Positions 8,285 through 17,650 of a stretch of DNA of 64,000 bases are shown one piece after another. Position 1 is the first letter of the stretch. Each line of letters begins with the position of its first letter. This DNA comes from Nitrosomonas sp. (GTDB lineage Bacteria > Pseudomonadota > Gammaproteobacteria > Burkholderiales > Nitrosomonadaceae): assembly GCF_019752095.1 (NCBI RefSeq), contig NZ_JAIEMO010000024.1, positions 1 to 64,000 on the forward strand, in the 5' to 3' direction. A program made the position numbers and the translations under genes. A model generated the notes under the pieces. It made no database searches. It was given only the letters and a program-made list of their open reading frames with translations, and was not told where the DNA came from.

Positions 8285-9541
8285 ATGTTAGTTGAAGTCA
8301 AAGTACCCGTGTTATCTGAATCCGTAGCTGATGCTACTTTAATCTCTTGGCATAAAAAGGCGGGAGATTATGTTAATCGATCCGAAAATTTGATTGATAT
8401 CGAAACCGACAAAGTCGTGCTGGAATTGCCTGCACCCAATGCGGGTGTGTTGACTAAAATTCTAAAAAATGACGGCGCTACCGTAACTAGTGGTGAAGTT
8501 ATCGCCATGATTGAAACCGAAGCTACCGACACTAAACCTAGTCAATCGGATAATCAATCAACTACTGTTGCTGAAAAAGAAACAAAGGTTGCTCCTGAAA
8601 AAAACACAGAAGATCGTGCTGCTGAGGATATCCATCAAGAAAAATCCATGTTGATGCCGGCTGCACGTAAGTTGGCAGAGGATAACGATCTGAAAGCCAC
8701 AGAAATATCTGAGATAAAAGGCACCGGCTTAGGTGGTCGTATCACCAAAGAGGATGTGCAAGCCTATATGGAACGCAGATCCAGCGTGTCCTTGAAAGTT
8801 GAATCCAAACCTGAAGCCAGCGTTACTTCAACATCAGGAGCGCGTACTGAACGTAGAGTCGCCATGTCACGACTCCGGCAACGCATTGCAGAACGTTTGG
8901 TCGAATCACAATCTACCGCAGCGATTTTGACCACCTTCAATGAAGTTAATATGCAGGCAATCATAGACCTGCGTGTACGCTACAAAACTGAATTTGAAAA
9001 GGAATATGGCGTAAAATTGGGTTTCATGTCGTTCTTCGTCAAGGCTGTTATTGCCGCGCTCAAGAAATATCCGGTTGTCAATGCCTCGGTTGAAGGCAAT
9101 GAGATCATCTATCACGATTTTTACGATATTGGTATTGCCGTTGGCAGTCCACGTGGACTGGTAGTGCCGATTATCCGCGATGCAGATCGTTTAACACTGG
9201 CGGAAATCGAGTTGCAGATCGCTGATTTTGCCAAACGTGCGCAAAACGGTAAACTGGGCATTGAGGAACTCAGCGGCGGTACTTTTTCAATTACCAACGG
9301 AGGCGTATTTGGCTCCATGTTGTCGACCCCAATTATTAATCCGCCGCAGAGTGCTATTCTCGGTATCCACGCTACCAAGGAAAGACCAGTAGTGGAGAAC
9401 GGACAAATTGTGATCCGCCCAATGAATTATCTCGCCTTGTCCTACGATCACCGGATCGTCGACGGTCGAGAAGCGGTTTTGTCGCTGGTAGCAATGAAAG
9501 AAGCGCTGGAATATCCGATGAGTCCGTTACTGGAAAAATAA
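8285..9541 (+). CDS. sucB: 2-oxoglutarate dehydrogenase E2 component, dihydrolipoyl succinyltransferase (OdhB/SucB)
   Basis: The protein has 418 residues in the usual three-part layout. A single lipoyl domain (residues 1-78) carries the lipoylated lysine K43 in ETDKVVLEL. A charged linker follows, then a peripheral subunit-binding domain (about 122-160, AARKLAEDNDL). The catalytic domain ends in SYDHRIVDGREAV, with H389 and D393 as active-site residues. The ribosome site AGAGGG lies seven bases before ATG. The usual next gene, lpd (E3), is absent; a minus-strand DUF3617 gene follows. Lipoate for K43 would come from LipB/LipA, encoded at 35-37 kb. Confidence 0.97.
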   Translation: MLVEVKVPVLSESVADATLISWHKKAGDYVNRSENLIDIETDKVVLELPAPNAGVLTKILKNDGATVTSGEVIAMIETEATDTKPSQSDNQSTTVAEKETKVAPEKNTEDRAAEDIHQEKSMLMPAARKLAEDNDLKATEISEIKGTGLGGRITKEDVQAYMERRSSVSLKVESKPEASVTSTSGARTERRVAMSRLRQRIAERLVESQSTAAILTTFNEVNMQAIIDLRVRYKTEFEKEYGVKLGFMSFFVKAVIAALKKYPVVNASVEGNEIIYHDFYDIGIAVGSPRGLVVPIIRDADRLTLAEIELQIADFAKRAQNGKLGIEELSGGTFSITNGGVFGSMLSTPIINPPQSAILGIHATKERPVVENGQIVIRPMNYLALSYDHRIVDGREAVLSLVAMKEALEYPMSPLLEK

Positions 9542-9643
9542 ACAGTTCATTGCAAGTGCAATGTCCACAAGCTCACACGAGAACTTTGACCGCGTGAGAT
9601 CAATTTTACGCTTGTGTTAGTAACGTGAAGTTTGACTGGAGAG

Positions 9644-9680
9644 TGTTGCGTTTCAATAAGCTAATGTGGCGCAACATTTT
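9644..9680 (+). terminator. Possible terminator after sucB
   Basis: TGTTGCG (9644-9650) pairs with CGCAACA (9670-9676) and is followed by TTTT. It lies 100 bases after the sucB stop and just before the end of the convergent DUF3617 gene. A second small hairpin, CATTGC/GCAATG, lies at 9548-9563. The loop of the main hairpin is long (19 bases), so the call is moderate. Confidence 0.4.
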
Positions 9681-9696
9681 AATTTCTTGCAATTCT

Positions 9697-10218
9697 TCAT
9701 TGCAATGGATTGACCGCAGTGCAGCGTTCACCTATCCAGCGGCCTGACGTTTCAGCTGATGCATGTACCGGATTGCCGCCGATAGTACTATCGAATTCGG
9801 TATTTCCCACGAAGCTTTCCGGGCTAGTAAAACTGCCTTGGGCAAAGCCATCTCCTTGAAAATGTTGATTGGAGCATACCAAATCGAGCTGATAGCGATT
9901 GCCAGTGCGAGTGGCATTTTTCACCGTGCAGCCGGATCGGTTCTCATAAAAATAAGTAGGAATTTCCTGCTTTGCCATTTCCTCGGTGATACAAACTTTT
10001 GACGTGGCCGCGCCATTTTCTATTTCGGGTAGTTTAAGGCCGTAACGGTTGGCGAGGGTACTGAGTTGCTGCATCTGTTCTGACGGAATATGTGGTACTA
10101 GTGCCAGAAGATCGGAGCGAGTAGTAACTTCCCATAAACCTGGACGAATGTGCTCATGTGCAACAACAGGAGTTGTGATGGTGAGTGTCAACAAACTTGC
10201 AATAATAATTTTACGCAT
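9697..10218 (-). CDS. DUF3617 family exported protein
   Basis: A protein of 173 residues with a signal peptide (MRKIIIASLLTLTITTPVVA). The mature start HEHIRPGLWEVT carries the RPGLWE signature of the DUF3617 family, and cysteine-containing strands KVCITEEMA, GCTVKNA, LVCSNQHF and ERCTAVNP follow. The family folds as a small secreted beta-barrel-like domain without an assigned function. The last stretch TSGRWIGERC is the usual family ending. It stands alone between sucB and the transporter gene. Mature histidines at the N-terminus (HEH) are worth noting but not evidence of metal binding. Confidence 0.85.
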   Translation of the reverse strand: MRKIIIASLLTLTITTPVVAHEHIRPGLWEVTTRSDLLALVPHIPSEQMQQLSTLANRYGLKLPEIENGAATSKVCITEEMAKQEIPTYFYENRSGCTVKNATRTGNRYQLDLVCSNQHFQGDGFAQGSFTSPESFVGNTEFDSTIGGNPVHASAETSGRWIGERCTAVNPLQ

Positions 10219-10496
10219 TAAATGTCCGTAAAGTGTTTCTTGAAAAGATTAGCTTGGCAAAAGTTTCTTTAAATTGCGCCGATAAGTAGCGGCTTGGATA
10301 ACCAATATTGATTGCCAATTTTAGTAAGTTTAGCCGATTCGCGATTAGCTTCCCAGTATAAAAACCGGATATCCAGATTACTTGGCGGTACGACATATAA
10401 ATTGTGGTCATATCTTTATAATAATTGATTATTTATGTTCATACTATCAACTGCTGTATATTTCACACTTTCACTTTCGTTTGGGATGTAAAACAT

Positions 10497-12272
10497 ATGG
10501 AATGGCAAGGCTGGTTTACATTGGGTTTATGTGTTGCGGTGCTGGTGACACTTATTTCTACTCGAATTGGTCCTCATTTGGTCATGATTGGAGCGCTGAC
10601 GATATTGAGTGCAACTGGGATCTTGAGTAGTTCTGATGCATTGAGCGGTTTTAGTAATTCAGGTTTGATTACGGTGGCAGGCATGTTTGTAGTAGCAGCA
10701 GGTATGCATGCTTCCGGTGCGATTGATTTGCTGGTCAACACGTTATTGGGCAAGCCTACGACCCCGCGTGCAGCGCTAAATCGCATGTTTTGGCCAGTTG
10801 CATTTCTGAGCAGTTTTCTTAACAATACGCCAGTGGTAGCCACGATGATTCCAGCAATTTATAGCTGGTCGCGGAAGATCGGAATTTCACCTTCCAAGCT
10901 TATGATCCCGCTGAGTTATGCGGCAATTCTAGGCGGCACGGTGACGCTGATTGGAACGAGTACCAATTTGATTGTCAATGGTCAATATCAGGCACTGACC
11001 GGTGGGCCAGGCTTTTCTTTATTTTCGATCACTGCGGTTGGAATACCGGTTGCGATAGTGGGTTTTTTATACATGTGGTTATTTTTCCCTAAATTGTTGC
11101 CGGACCGCACGCAAGGCCAGGCTTTCTCCAATTTGCGTGAATTTACATTGGAAGTGTCCATTGCGCCGGACGGTCCCTTAGTCGGGAAAACAATCGAGCA
11201 AGCTGGGCTAAGACATTTGCAACGGGTTTATTTAATTGAAATTGAGCGTAACGGCATTATATTGACCGTTGTAACCGCAGATGAGGTGCTCCAAGGCGAG
11301 GATCGATTGGTATTTGCTGGCGACACCGACGCAATTTCTGATTTGCTGCGCATTAAGGGAATTGTGCCATCTGCCGAGGAAGGGCAAACGCAAACATTTG
11401 CTGAGCGGCATCCTGAACGGCGTCTGGTTGAAGCTGTGGTGTCACCGCATTGCACTGCGGTGGGATATGCCATCCGCGATGCACGCTTTCGCGCCCGTTA
11501 TGGTGCTGCTGTTTTGGCTGTAGCAAGACATGGCGAGCGTATCAAAGGTAACCTCGGAAGCATTACTCTGCAAGCGGGGGATACGTTACTGCTAGAAGCA
11601 AGACCAGCCTTTGTTACTCGGCAGCGCTATAACAAGGATTTTTTACTGATTAATGACCTGAACACAGAAGCGCCACGTCATGAACGAGCTTATGTTGCCT
11701 GGATGATTTTATTGGGCGTGATCACAGCCGCTAGCTTCGAAGTGATTACCATGCTTAATGCCGCGCTGATTGGCGGCGGATTGATGATTCTTGCCGGTTG
11801 CTGTACTGCCAATCAAGCTGAGAGAAGTCTTGATTTAAAGGTCATCATTACGATCGCAGCATCATTTTCACTGGGTATGGCGTTGGAAAAAACCGGCGTT
11901 GCTAAATTTCTTGCCGAAAACATTGTTGATCTAAGTGGAGGTACGCCGTGGCTGCTGCTGATTCTGACGTACATAACCATTTCATTGTTGACCGAAGTCA
12001 TCACCAATAATGCTGCAGCGCTTTTAATGCTGCCGATTGTGTTGGAGATCACCGAAAAAGCCGATTTGAACAATATACCCTTTGTATTTGCCATCATGAT
12101 GGCAGCTTCTGCTAGCTTTGCGACGCCTCTAGGATACCAAACCAATATGATGGTCTATGGGCCTGGCGAATATCGTTTTACCGATTTTCTCAAAGCCGGT
12201 GTTCCGATGAATATTGTCGCAGGTATTGTCACTATCACGGTTTTATTGATTGGGTGGCCATTGACTAAGTGA
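10497..12272 (+). CDS. SLC13-type anion/sulfate permease with two RCK-C (TrkA-C) domains
   Basis: Inner-membrane transporter of 591 residues. Hydrophobic N- and C-terminal halves flank a soluble middle with two RCK-C-like domains (about residues 195-280 and 295-380; LVGKTIEQAGLRH and AVGYAIRDARFRARYGA are their typical starts). The two membrane halves carry the SLC13/divalent-anion signature loops: SFLNNTPVVATMIP and GTSTNLIVNGQYQ in the first, ITNNAAALLMLPI and ATPLGYQTNMMVYGPG in the second. Relatives move sulfate, dicarboxylates or phosphate with sodium; the substrate cannot be read from the sequence. ATG 10497 is chosen because the protein then starts directly at the first membrane segment, with GGGA about 10 bases upstream. 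An earlier in-frame start adds an unlikely extension. Confidence 0.9.
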   Translation: MEWQGWFTLGLCVAVLVTLISTRIGPHLVMIGALTILSATGILSSSDALSGFSNSGLITVAGMFVVAAGMHASGAIDLLVNTLLGKPTTPRAALNRMFWPVAFLSSFLNNTPVVATMIPAIYSWSRKIGISPSKLMIPLSYAAILGGTVTLIGTSTNLIVNGQYQALTGGPGFSLFSITAVGIPVAIVGFLYMWLFFPKLLPDRTQGQAFSNLREFTLEVSIAPDGPLVGKTIEQAGLRHLQRVYLIEIERNGIILTVVTADEVLQGEDRLVFAGDTDAISDLLRIKGIVPSAEEGQTQTFAERHPERRLVEAVVSPHCTAVGYAIRDARFRARYGAAVLAVARHGERIKGNLGSITLQAGDTLLLEARPAFVTRQRYNKDFLLINDLNTEAPRHERAYVAWMILLGVITAASFEVITMLNAALIGGGLMILAGCCTANQAERSLDLKVIITIAASFSLGMALEKTGVAKFLAENIVDLSGGTPWLLLILTYITISLLTEVITNNAAALLMLPIVLEITEKADLNNIPFVFAIMMAASASFATPLGYQTNMMVYGPGEYRFTDFLKAGVPMNIVAGIVTITVLLIGWPLTK

Positions 12273-12297
12273 TTTGGATGAAAATACAAAATAAAGC

Positions 12298-12390
12298 ACC
12301 CCGCCGCAAGCAGCGAGGTATTAAAAGCGCTCTTCAGACTGCTGGTTTTCAACCAGCCTTCGCCCCAAGGGGCGAGGAATTAAACCCGGA
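12298..12390. repeat. Hairpin cluster, REP-like repeat element
   Basis: Three hairpins follow one another just past the transporter gene. The first is an imperfect one (CCCCGCCGC with GCAGCGAGG, 12299-12318). The second is GCTGGTT-TTC-AACCAGC (12341-12357). The third is CGCCCC-AA-GGGGCG (12361-12374). Two of them end in the same motif, GCGAGGTATTAAA (12313-12325) and GCGAGGAATTAAA (12372-12384). This looks like a dispersed extragenic repeat that may also terminate the transporter transcript. An open frame crosses it (12269-12472) but looks like read-through of the repeat. Confidence 0.5.
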
Positions 12391-12478
12391 AGAGATTAAA
12401 GAACGAAAAAAGCGTGTATTCCGTTTATTCCAAGCGATGCTAATGATAGCTTATCTAGGCTATAGGAGATAACTGTAT

Positions 12479-12745
12479 ATGTCATTAAAAAAGTCAATTA
12501 AGGAATTTGGAGCTTATTTAGGCGATAAAGAATCGCTGTTGGATAAGAATTACCCAAAAATTGCAGAAATGATCCTATTACACTGGGGGTATAAGGAGAT
12601 TTATCAATATATCAATAAATTGCTAATTGTTGAAAAGGATAGAGACCGACAGGGATTCCCTGTAGAAGTATTGCAGGAAATCTATAAATTACAAGAGATA
12701 CATGAGAAGCTGTTTCCTGACTTAAAAACGTTATCAAATGGCTAA
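12479..12745 (+). CDS. Small hypothetical protein
   Basis: An 88-residue soluble, mostly helical, charged protein (MSLKKSIKEFGAYLGDKESL). A good ribosome site (AGGAG) lies about 10 bases before ATG. It contains the pattern LHWGYKEIYQYINKLLIVEKDRDRQGFP, split here only in description, which looks like a helix-turn-helix-like or adaptor fold, but I cannot assign a family. There is no signal peptide and no cysteine. It sits next to the hairpin repeat and may be an accessory gene carried with it. Lysine-rich, AT-rich codon use differs somewhat from the neighbouring transporter. Confidence 0.6.
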   Translation: MSLKKSIKEFGAYLGDKESLLDKNYPKIAEMILLHWGYKEIYQYINKLLIVEKDRDRQGFPVEVLQEIYKLQEIHEKLFPDLKTLSNG

Positions 12746-13062
12746 TTGCAATATTGCTCTTGAACATGCAAATGAAAACGCGATCTTTTAGTTACTGCTT
12801 TACCAATATCAATCACGGTAGCGGATCTTATCTTTTCAGTGACTGTGCTTTTTCTGAATAAGATAAGTTTCGTATTCTGACTGATCAAGCCGCCGAATAT
12901 TGCGGCAAGATTTACTACTGAAATAGTCCTGCAAACATTAATTGACGAAAAAGAGATATAACACGATAGAATCGCTACTTTGAGCAACCGAATCTGATTG
13001 GACAATTATTTTGTCAAATCGGGGCGCGATTACTACAAGTGAGTGAATAGACTTTTCAACTA
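12746..13062. other. Intergenic stretch upstream of the EEP-family gene
   Basis: An open frame of 87 codons on the minus strand (12742-13005) has no ribosome site, an odd composition and no recognisable domain, so I do not call it a gene. Otherwise I see no clear promoter, repeat or RNA. The stretch should hold the promoter of the gene at 13063. Confidence 0.45.
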
Positions 13063-14157
13063 ATGTTAGTTACATTTCTGATTATAACTATAACATTTGC
13101 CATTCTGACAATGTTACCACTCAGTCGCCATGAAGCATGGTGGATACGCGGACTTGATTTTCCACGACTACAGCTTTTCCTGGCATTGCTGTTTACGCTT
13201 ACCTTGGAATTGTTGCTACTCGATTTATCATCGAAACAAACATGGGGACTCGTGGCGGTTGCAATGGCTTGCTTAGTCTATCAAGCATGGTGGATTGTGC
13301 CTTATACGCGGGTATTCCCACGAGAAGTAAAGGCCGCAAACAACTCTGATAGCAGAGGCCGAATCAAAATTATTACCGCCAATGTCTTGATGACAAATCG
13401 GGATGCAAAGGCATTCATTGCGTTGGTTCGCGAATTTCAACCGGATATTCTGGTAACTCTAGAATCAGATCTGTGGTGGCAATCACAGCTGGATATTCTG
13501 GAAACTGATTACCCCTATACGATCAAATGTCCGCTGGATAATCTTTATGGTATGCATGTCTATTCCAGATTTCCAATGATGAATAACCAGATCGAGTATC
13601 TGGTGGAGACGGATAAGCCATCAATGCACGCGCTTGTACTTTTGCCATCCGGGCACAAAGTTCGGGTTCATTTTTTACATCCGGCACCACCCAGTCCAAC
13701 TGAAAATGTTGAATCTTCGGAGCGTGACGCAGAGCTTGTGATTATCGCTAAGAGTGTAGCTGAAACGAACGTACCGGTTATTGTGACTGGGGACTTGAAT
13801 GACGTAGCTTGGTCTGAAACAACACGGTTATTCAGGAAAATAAGCGGATTGCTTGATCCAAGAGTGGGGCGCGGTATGTTTAATACTTTTCATGCAGATT
13901 ACTGGTTTTTGCGTTGGCCGCTAGATCATCTGTTTCACAGCAAACACTTTACGCTCCAAAGTATAAAAAGACTCAGAAGCTTTGGTTCGGATCATTATGC
14001 ACTTTTTACTGAGCTCGTACTTACAGCTGATACCAATAATGAACATAACGGACTGGACCCAAATGCGGATGATTTGGCCTGGGCTAAACGCAAAACAGAG
14101 GACCAGAATGTCGATAAGAGCGCTGTTCCCCAACCTGAAAAACATTCAGTGGCCTAA
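13063..14157 (+). CDS. Membrane-anchored endonuclease/exonuclease/phosphatase (EEP) family protein
   Basis: A protein of 364 residues. The first ~95 residues hold three membrane segments, and the rest is an EEP domain facing the periplasm. Visible EEP motifs are ITANVLMTNRD, ILVTLESDLWW (metal-binding Glu), VIVTGDLNDVAW (Asp/Asn pair), LDHLFHS and the closing SDHYALF catalytic His. The domain order matches a group of bacterial proteins with an N-terminal three-helix bundle, whose substrate (phosphodiester or phospholipid) is unknown. An acidic, disordered tail of about 35 residues follows. It stands alone between two long noncoding stretches. Confidence 0.88.
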   Translation: MLVTFLIITITFAILTMLPLSRHEAWWIRGLDFPRLQLFLALLFTLTLELLLLDLSSKQTWGLVAVAMACLVYQAWWIVPYTRVFPREVKAANNSDSRGRIKIITANVLMTNRDAKAFIALVREFQPDILVTLESDLWWQSQLDILETDYPYTIKCPLDNLYGMHVYSRFPMMNNQIEYLVETDKPSMHALVLLPSGHKVRVHFLHPAPPSPTENVESSERDAELVIIAKSVAETNVPVIVTGDLNDVAWSETTRLFRKISGLLDPRVGRGMFNTFHADYWFLRWPLDHLFHSKHFTLQSIKRLRSFGSDHYALFTELVLTADTNNEHNGLDPNADDLAWAKRKTEDQNVDKSAVPQPEKHSVA

Positions 14158-14725
14158 TCATTGAGTGTTGCTAACATTTATACAAACGGTAAGCGCTTAG
14201 ATGCCTTTTCTTACACAACTACTTTCAACTAAGATAGGGTGCCGTAATCCTTAGTCCGGCGTACCTTCCCGCTCACGAATGGATCATGGCTGCAGTTTGT
14301 AGCTGCCTTTCTTGTTTATTGTGCTATCGACGGGCTGCGAAGACGGAACTGAAAATTCATATATCGAACAGCGTATCTTTGGCTAAACTGGTATCAGCAT
14401 TGTCGGATGAATAAAATCTGATTTTTCTTTGAATCCGATCAAGAAACTTTGGCTGGAGATTGAGAATAATTTACGATTGTAAGACAGGAAAGATTCACGT
14501 TCATGTTTTGCATTGCTCTTCTGGAAAGTCGAGTGCTGGATAAAATTACAGAATGTCAGATGGTTCTGAGCTAGTGTCCCAAAATGCTTAAATTAGGTAT
14601 ATACTAAAAGGACATTGGTGGCTTCAATAAGTATTCTAGATTTATTTTGAAGCCAATCCAGTCGCTGAGATTTTTCAGAAATATTCGTGCTATTAACGTA
14701 TTGTCATAAAAAAGGAGAAATGATT
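14158..14725. other. Long intergenic stretch upstream of smbP
   Basis: There is no gene-like frame in 568 bases. Near the right end GGCTTCAA (14620-14627) pairs with TTGAAGCC (14647-14654), a hairpin about 70 bases before the smbP start that probably lies in its leader or promoter. The left part contains no repeat I can define. The length and lack of structure suggest decayed DNA plus the smbP promoter. Confidence 0.45.
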
Positions 14726-15070
14726 ATGAAATCTATATCAACTGCAATCGTAGCAGGAACATTCGCACTTTTCATTGGTACTCAAGCATGGGCAACGGAT
14801 GCGGGGCATACTTCGGAAGCAATGGAGCATGCAGGTCAATCGAAAGCACACGGTGAAATGGGTCATGCCAAAGAGGCACTAGCGCATGCCAAGGAAAGTT
14901 TAGCACATGCTAAAGAAGCAAGAGATGATCACGCAGCATCCCATAAACATATGGATGAAGCTATCAAACACTTAGATGAAGCAATCAAACATGCTGAAAT
15001 GGGTCATGGCGAAGAGTCTGCGAAGCATACTGAAGAAGCAGTGAAACATATGCGCCAATCTGGCCATTGA
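14726..15070 (+). CDS. smbP: SmbP, small periplasmic His-rich metal-binding protein
   Basis: A protein of 114 residues with a signal peptide cut after TQAWA. The mature part is a string of seven-residue helical repeats of the type AHAKEAL, AHAKESL, AHAKEAR, KHLDEAI, KHAEMGH. His and Glu/Asp recur at fixed places and there are no cysteines. This matches SmbP of Nitrosomonas europaea, a periplasmic four-helix protein that binds several copper ions and other divalent metals. ATG 14726 is chosen because AAGGAG (14712-14717) is eight bases upstream; the ATG at 14720 is too close. It has a long untranslated leader region and a strong terminator, so it is a single-gene unit. It marks the organism as Nitrosomonas-like. 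Confidence 0.92.
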   Translation: MKSISTAIVAGTFALFIGTQAWATDAGHTSEAMEHAGQSKAHGEMGHAKEALAHAKESLAHAKEARDDHAASHKHMDEAIKHLDEAIKHAEMGHGEESAKHTEEAVKHMRQSGH

Positions 15071-15083
15071 TGAGTTAAAGTCA

Positions 15084-15115
15084 TTTCCCCTCGAATTCTC
15101 GAGGGGAAAAATTTT
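15084..15115. terminator. Terminator between smbP and hemH
   Basis: TTTCCCCTCGA (15084-15094) pairs perfectly with TCGAGGGGAAA (15099-15109) over a 4-base loop, with A and T runs outside. Since smbP and hemH converge here, it can serve both strands. Confidence 0.85.
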
Positions 15116-15120
15116 GTTGA

Positions 15121-16206
15121 TTAGTTTTTTGCTCCCATTTCCAAAGCCAGTTTTCTTGATAACTGCGCCGCTACCTCGGAAACTTCACTATCCAGCCACC
15201 CTTGCAAGTGGGTACAAGTAATATCCGACAATGCTTGAATCCAGTCGTTTCGCTCATTCAGACAAGGAATGTAATGAAATTCCTTGCCACCTGCTTGAAT
15301 AAACGTGTTTTTTGCTTCAATCGCAATTTCTTCGAGTGTTTCTAGGCAGTCAGATACAAATCCAGGGCATATTACATCAACCCGTTGTGTTCGTGCCTTT
15401 CCTAATTGTTCCAGGGTGACTGCGGTGTAAGGAGTTAGCCATTTAGCTTTACCAAAGCGCGATTGGAAGCAAACGATATATTGGCTTGCGTCCAAGGCCA
15501 ATGCTTCAGCCAATAATCGTCCAGTTTTTTGGCACGCGCAATGATAGGGATCTCCCTTGTCCAGGCTTGAGCGTGGCGTGCCATGGAAGCTGATGATTAA
15601 TTTATCAGGTCGTCCATGTGTGCTCCAGTAATCGCGCACATTGTGTGTCAGTGCTGCGATATAAGCCGGCTCATCGTGGTACTGCTTGACGGTGCGTATA
15701 GCTGGTTGATTCCGCATTCGGTTTAATACCGTGAAGACATTGTCCATCGCCGCCGCAGTGCTGCTGGCGGCATACTGGGGAAAGAGTGGAATAACAAGAA
15801 TGCGCTCGCAACCTTGCTCTTGCATGTTGTGCAGAATAGCAGCTACTGAGGGTTTGCCTATATTCATCGCGTATTCGACCATAGGCGGGTTTTTTAACCG
15901 AATCTGCAATGCTTCTCGTAGCAGTTTTGTTTGCCGTTCAGTGTGAATTTTAAGTGGCGAGCCTTCGGGCATCCAGATTTTTGCGTATTTCTCTGCTGAT
16001 GCTTTAGGTCTGAAAGGTAGTATGAAGCCATGCAGAATTGGCCACCAAATCACCCGAGGCACTTCAATGACGCGAGGGTTGCTTAGAAATTCCTTGAGAT
16101 AAGGACGTAGCGCCTTAGCTGTTGGCGCGTCAGGTGTTCCTAAATTAATTAACAGTACGCCAGTTCGATTACGCGAGCCATGTTGATAGAGAGATTTTGA
16201 AGTCAT
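15121..16206 (-). CDS. hemH: Ferrochelatase HemH
   Basis: Inserts Fe(II) into protoporphyrin IX, the last step of haem synthesis. The protein has 361 residues, slightly longer than the usual ~320-365. Family motifs are [13 protein letters not shown] at the N-terminus, the active-site histidine region [18 protein letters not shown], and [17 protein letters not shown]. No membrane anchor is evident apart from the normal N-terminal helix. It converges with smbP across a shared terminator and lies 131 bases after hrcA on the same strand. High haem demand fits a nitrifier full of cytochromes. Confidence 0.96.
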   Translation of the reverse strand: MTSKSLYQHGSRNRTGVLLINLGTPDAPTAKALRPYLKEFLSNPRVIEVPRVIWWPILHGFILPFRPKASAEKYAKIWMPEGSPLKIHTERQTKLLREALQIRLKNPPMVEYAMNIGKPSVAAILHNMQEQGCERILVIPLFPQYAASSTAAAMDNVFTVLNRMRNQPAIRTVKQYHDEPAYIAALTHNVRDYWSTHGRPDKLIISFHGTPRSSLDKGDPYHCACQKTGRLLAEALALDASQYIVCFQSRFGKAKWLTPYTAVTLEQLGKARTQRVDVICPGFVSDCLETLEEIAIEAKNTFIQAGGKEFHYIPCLNERNDWIQALSDITCTHLQGWLDSEVSEVAAQLSRKLALEMGAKN

Positions 16207-16337
16207 GAATTCTAAAGTTTGCCTTCATTTGATAAAATAAATTAACAGTTTAACCAGATTTGTTAACTGGCAAGAAGTACGCAATTGCATATTGTGTGTT
16301 TGCTATTGATGATAGTAAAAAGTTTGCTTAGTATAGT

Positions 16338-17357
16338 TCAATGCTGCGACAGACTATTGGAAAGCAGTTTTGCAGTAATCTCGACAATTGGGATAATGCG
16401 TTCATAAGCCATACGCCTGGGGCCGATTACGCCGACAGTGCCGACAATTGCGCCCTCCATTTCATAGGGCGCGGTCACCACGCTGAATTCTTGCAGCGAT
16501 TCGACATCGGATTCGCCACCAATAAAGATTTTGACACCATGTGCTTGTCGACTTAATTCGAGTAATTGCAATAACTTGGTTTTGCGCTCAAATAACTCAA
16601 ATAAACTTTTCAGGCTATTCAGATTATCTGAGATATCATTGATTTGTAACAGATTGTGTTCACCTGCCAGCACCACGACTTCACTGCTTTCATTGACTGC
16701 ATCGCCACCTACTTCAATCGCTGCACTCATGAGACTAATCATTTCACTGCGCAATTGTTTTAATTCGTCGTCCAGGCGGCTGCGAATCTGGTCCAAAGTA
16801 CAGCCTGCATAGTGCTGATTGATGAAATTTCCGGCCTCGATCAGGTCGGATTGACTGTAAGGGGTATTGGTAAAGAGAATCCGGTTTTGCACATCGCCTT
16901 CGGGTGTCACGATTATTAGCAAAATACGCTTCTCGGATAATGCCATAAACTCCACATAACGAAATACTGCGCCTTTTCGTTTGGGTGTGATCACGACACC
17001 GGCAAAACGAGTTAATTCTGACAACAGTTGTGAAGCCGCACTGATCAAGCGTGATGGGTTGTCAGGATGTAGTTGATTTTCCAGGTGGTTCAATTCCATT
17101 TTATCGAGTTTTTTTACTACCAACAGCGTATCGACAAAAAGACGATATCCCTTGGGAGTTGGAATTCTTCCTGCTGAAGTATGCGGACTGGCAACCAGCC
17201 CCATTTCTTCTAGATCTGCCATTACATTACGAATAGTCGCTGGGCTGAGATCAAGTCCGGAAAACTTTGACAGTGAACGCGAGCCAACTGGTTGGCCTTC
17301 GTGGATATATCGTTCTACCAGCGTTTTCAATAATATCTGTGCACGTTCATTTAACAT
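16338..17357 (-). CDS. hrcA: Heat-inducible transcription repressor HrcA
   Basis: Represses heat-shock operons such as groESL by binding the CIRCE element. The protein has 339 residues. The winged-helix domain (residues 1-75) contains LSPATIRNVMADLEEMGL, then SPHTSAGRIPTPKGYR, and a GAF-like dimer domain follows. HrcA genes often sit near dnaKJ/grpE; here it is next to hemH and divergent from nadK, an order seen in betaproteobacteria. I see no CIRCE element (TTAGCACTC-N9-GAGTGCTAA) upstream, so it does not appear to control itself. Confidence 0.96.
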   Translation of the reverse strand: MLNERAQILLKTLVERYIHEGQPVGSRSLSKFSGLDLSPATIRNVMADLEEMGLVASPHTSAGRIPTPKGYRLFVDTLLVVKKLDKMELNHLENQLHPDNPSRLISAASQLLSELTRFAGVVITPKRKGAVFRYVEFMALSEKRILLIIVTPEGDVQNRILFTNTPYSQSDLIEAGNFINQHYAGCTLDQIRSRLDDELKQLRSEMISLMSAAIEVGGDAVNESSEVVVLAGEHNLLQINDISDNLNSLKSLFELFERKTKLLQLLELSRQAHGVKIFIGGESDVESLQEFSVVTAPYEMEGAIVGTVGVIGPRRMAYERIIPIVEITAKLLSNSLSQH

Positions 17358-17650
17358 GGCGTAATTCTACACGAATCAGCAGGATTCATAGTTTGGTTGT
17401 AAGAGTAATTTGTCGAATCTCATCTATGCTAAACTTCATCGATAACGTTATTGCCTTAATGGTTTGACACTTGCTTGAGTAGTATAGGTATTTTTGGAGC
17501 GATTGGTACTGCGGATTAGCTATGTCCAATTTGGCTATTTTCAACTTTGCTAAATTTGTTTTGAGAGTAACCTGTTTAATTTTAGAGATAACTTTAATAT
17601 TTAATTTAATTCTGCCGCGGTACTATAAAAATAGGCTATTTTCCTAAGTT

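Noticed and set aside
12269..12472. 67-codon frame starting at the transporter stop
   Set aside because: It reads straight through the hairpin repeat, has no ribosome site of its own and the protein (basic, then Leu-rich) looks like repeat translation.
12742..13005. 87-codon minus-strand frame
   Set aside because: No ribosome site, no domain, mixed composition; it overlaps the end of the small gene at 12479.
14558..14615. Possible insertion-sequence end (GTGTCCC ... GGACA)
   Set aside because: Only five bases pair and no transposase remnant is recognisable nearby.
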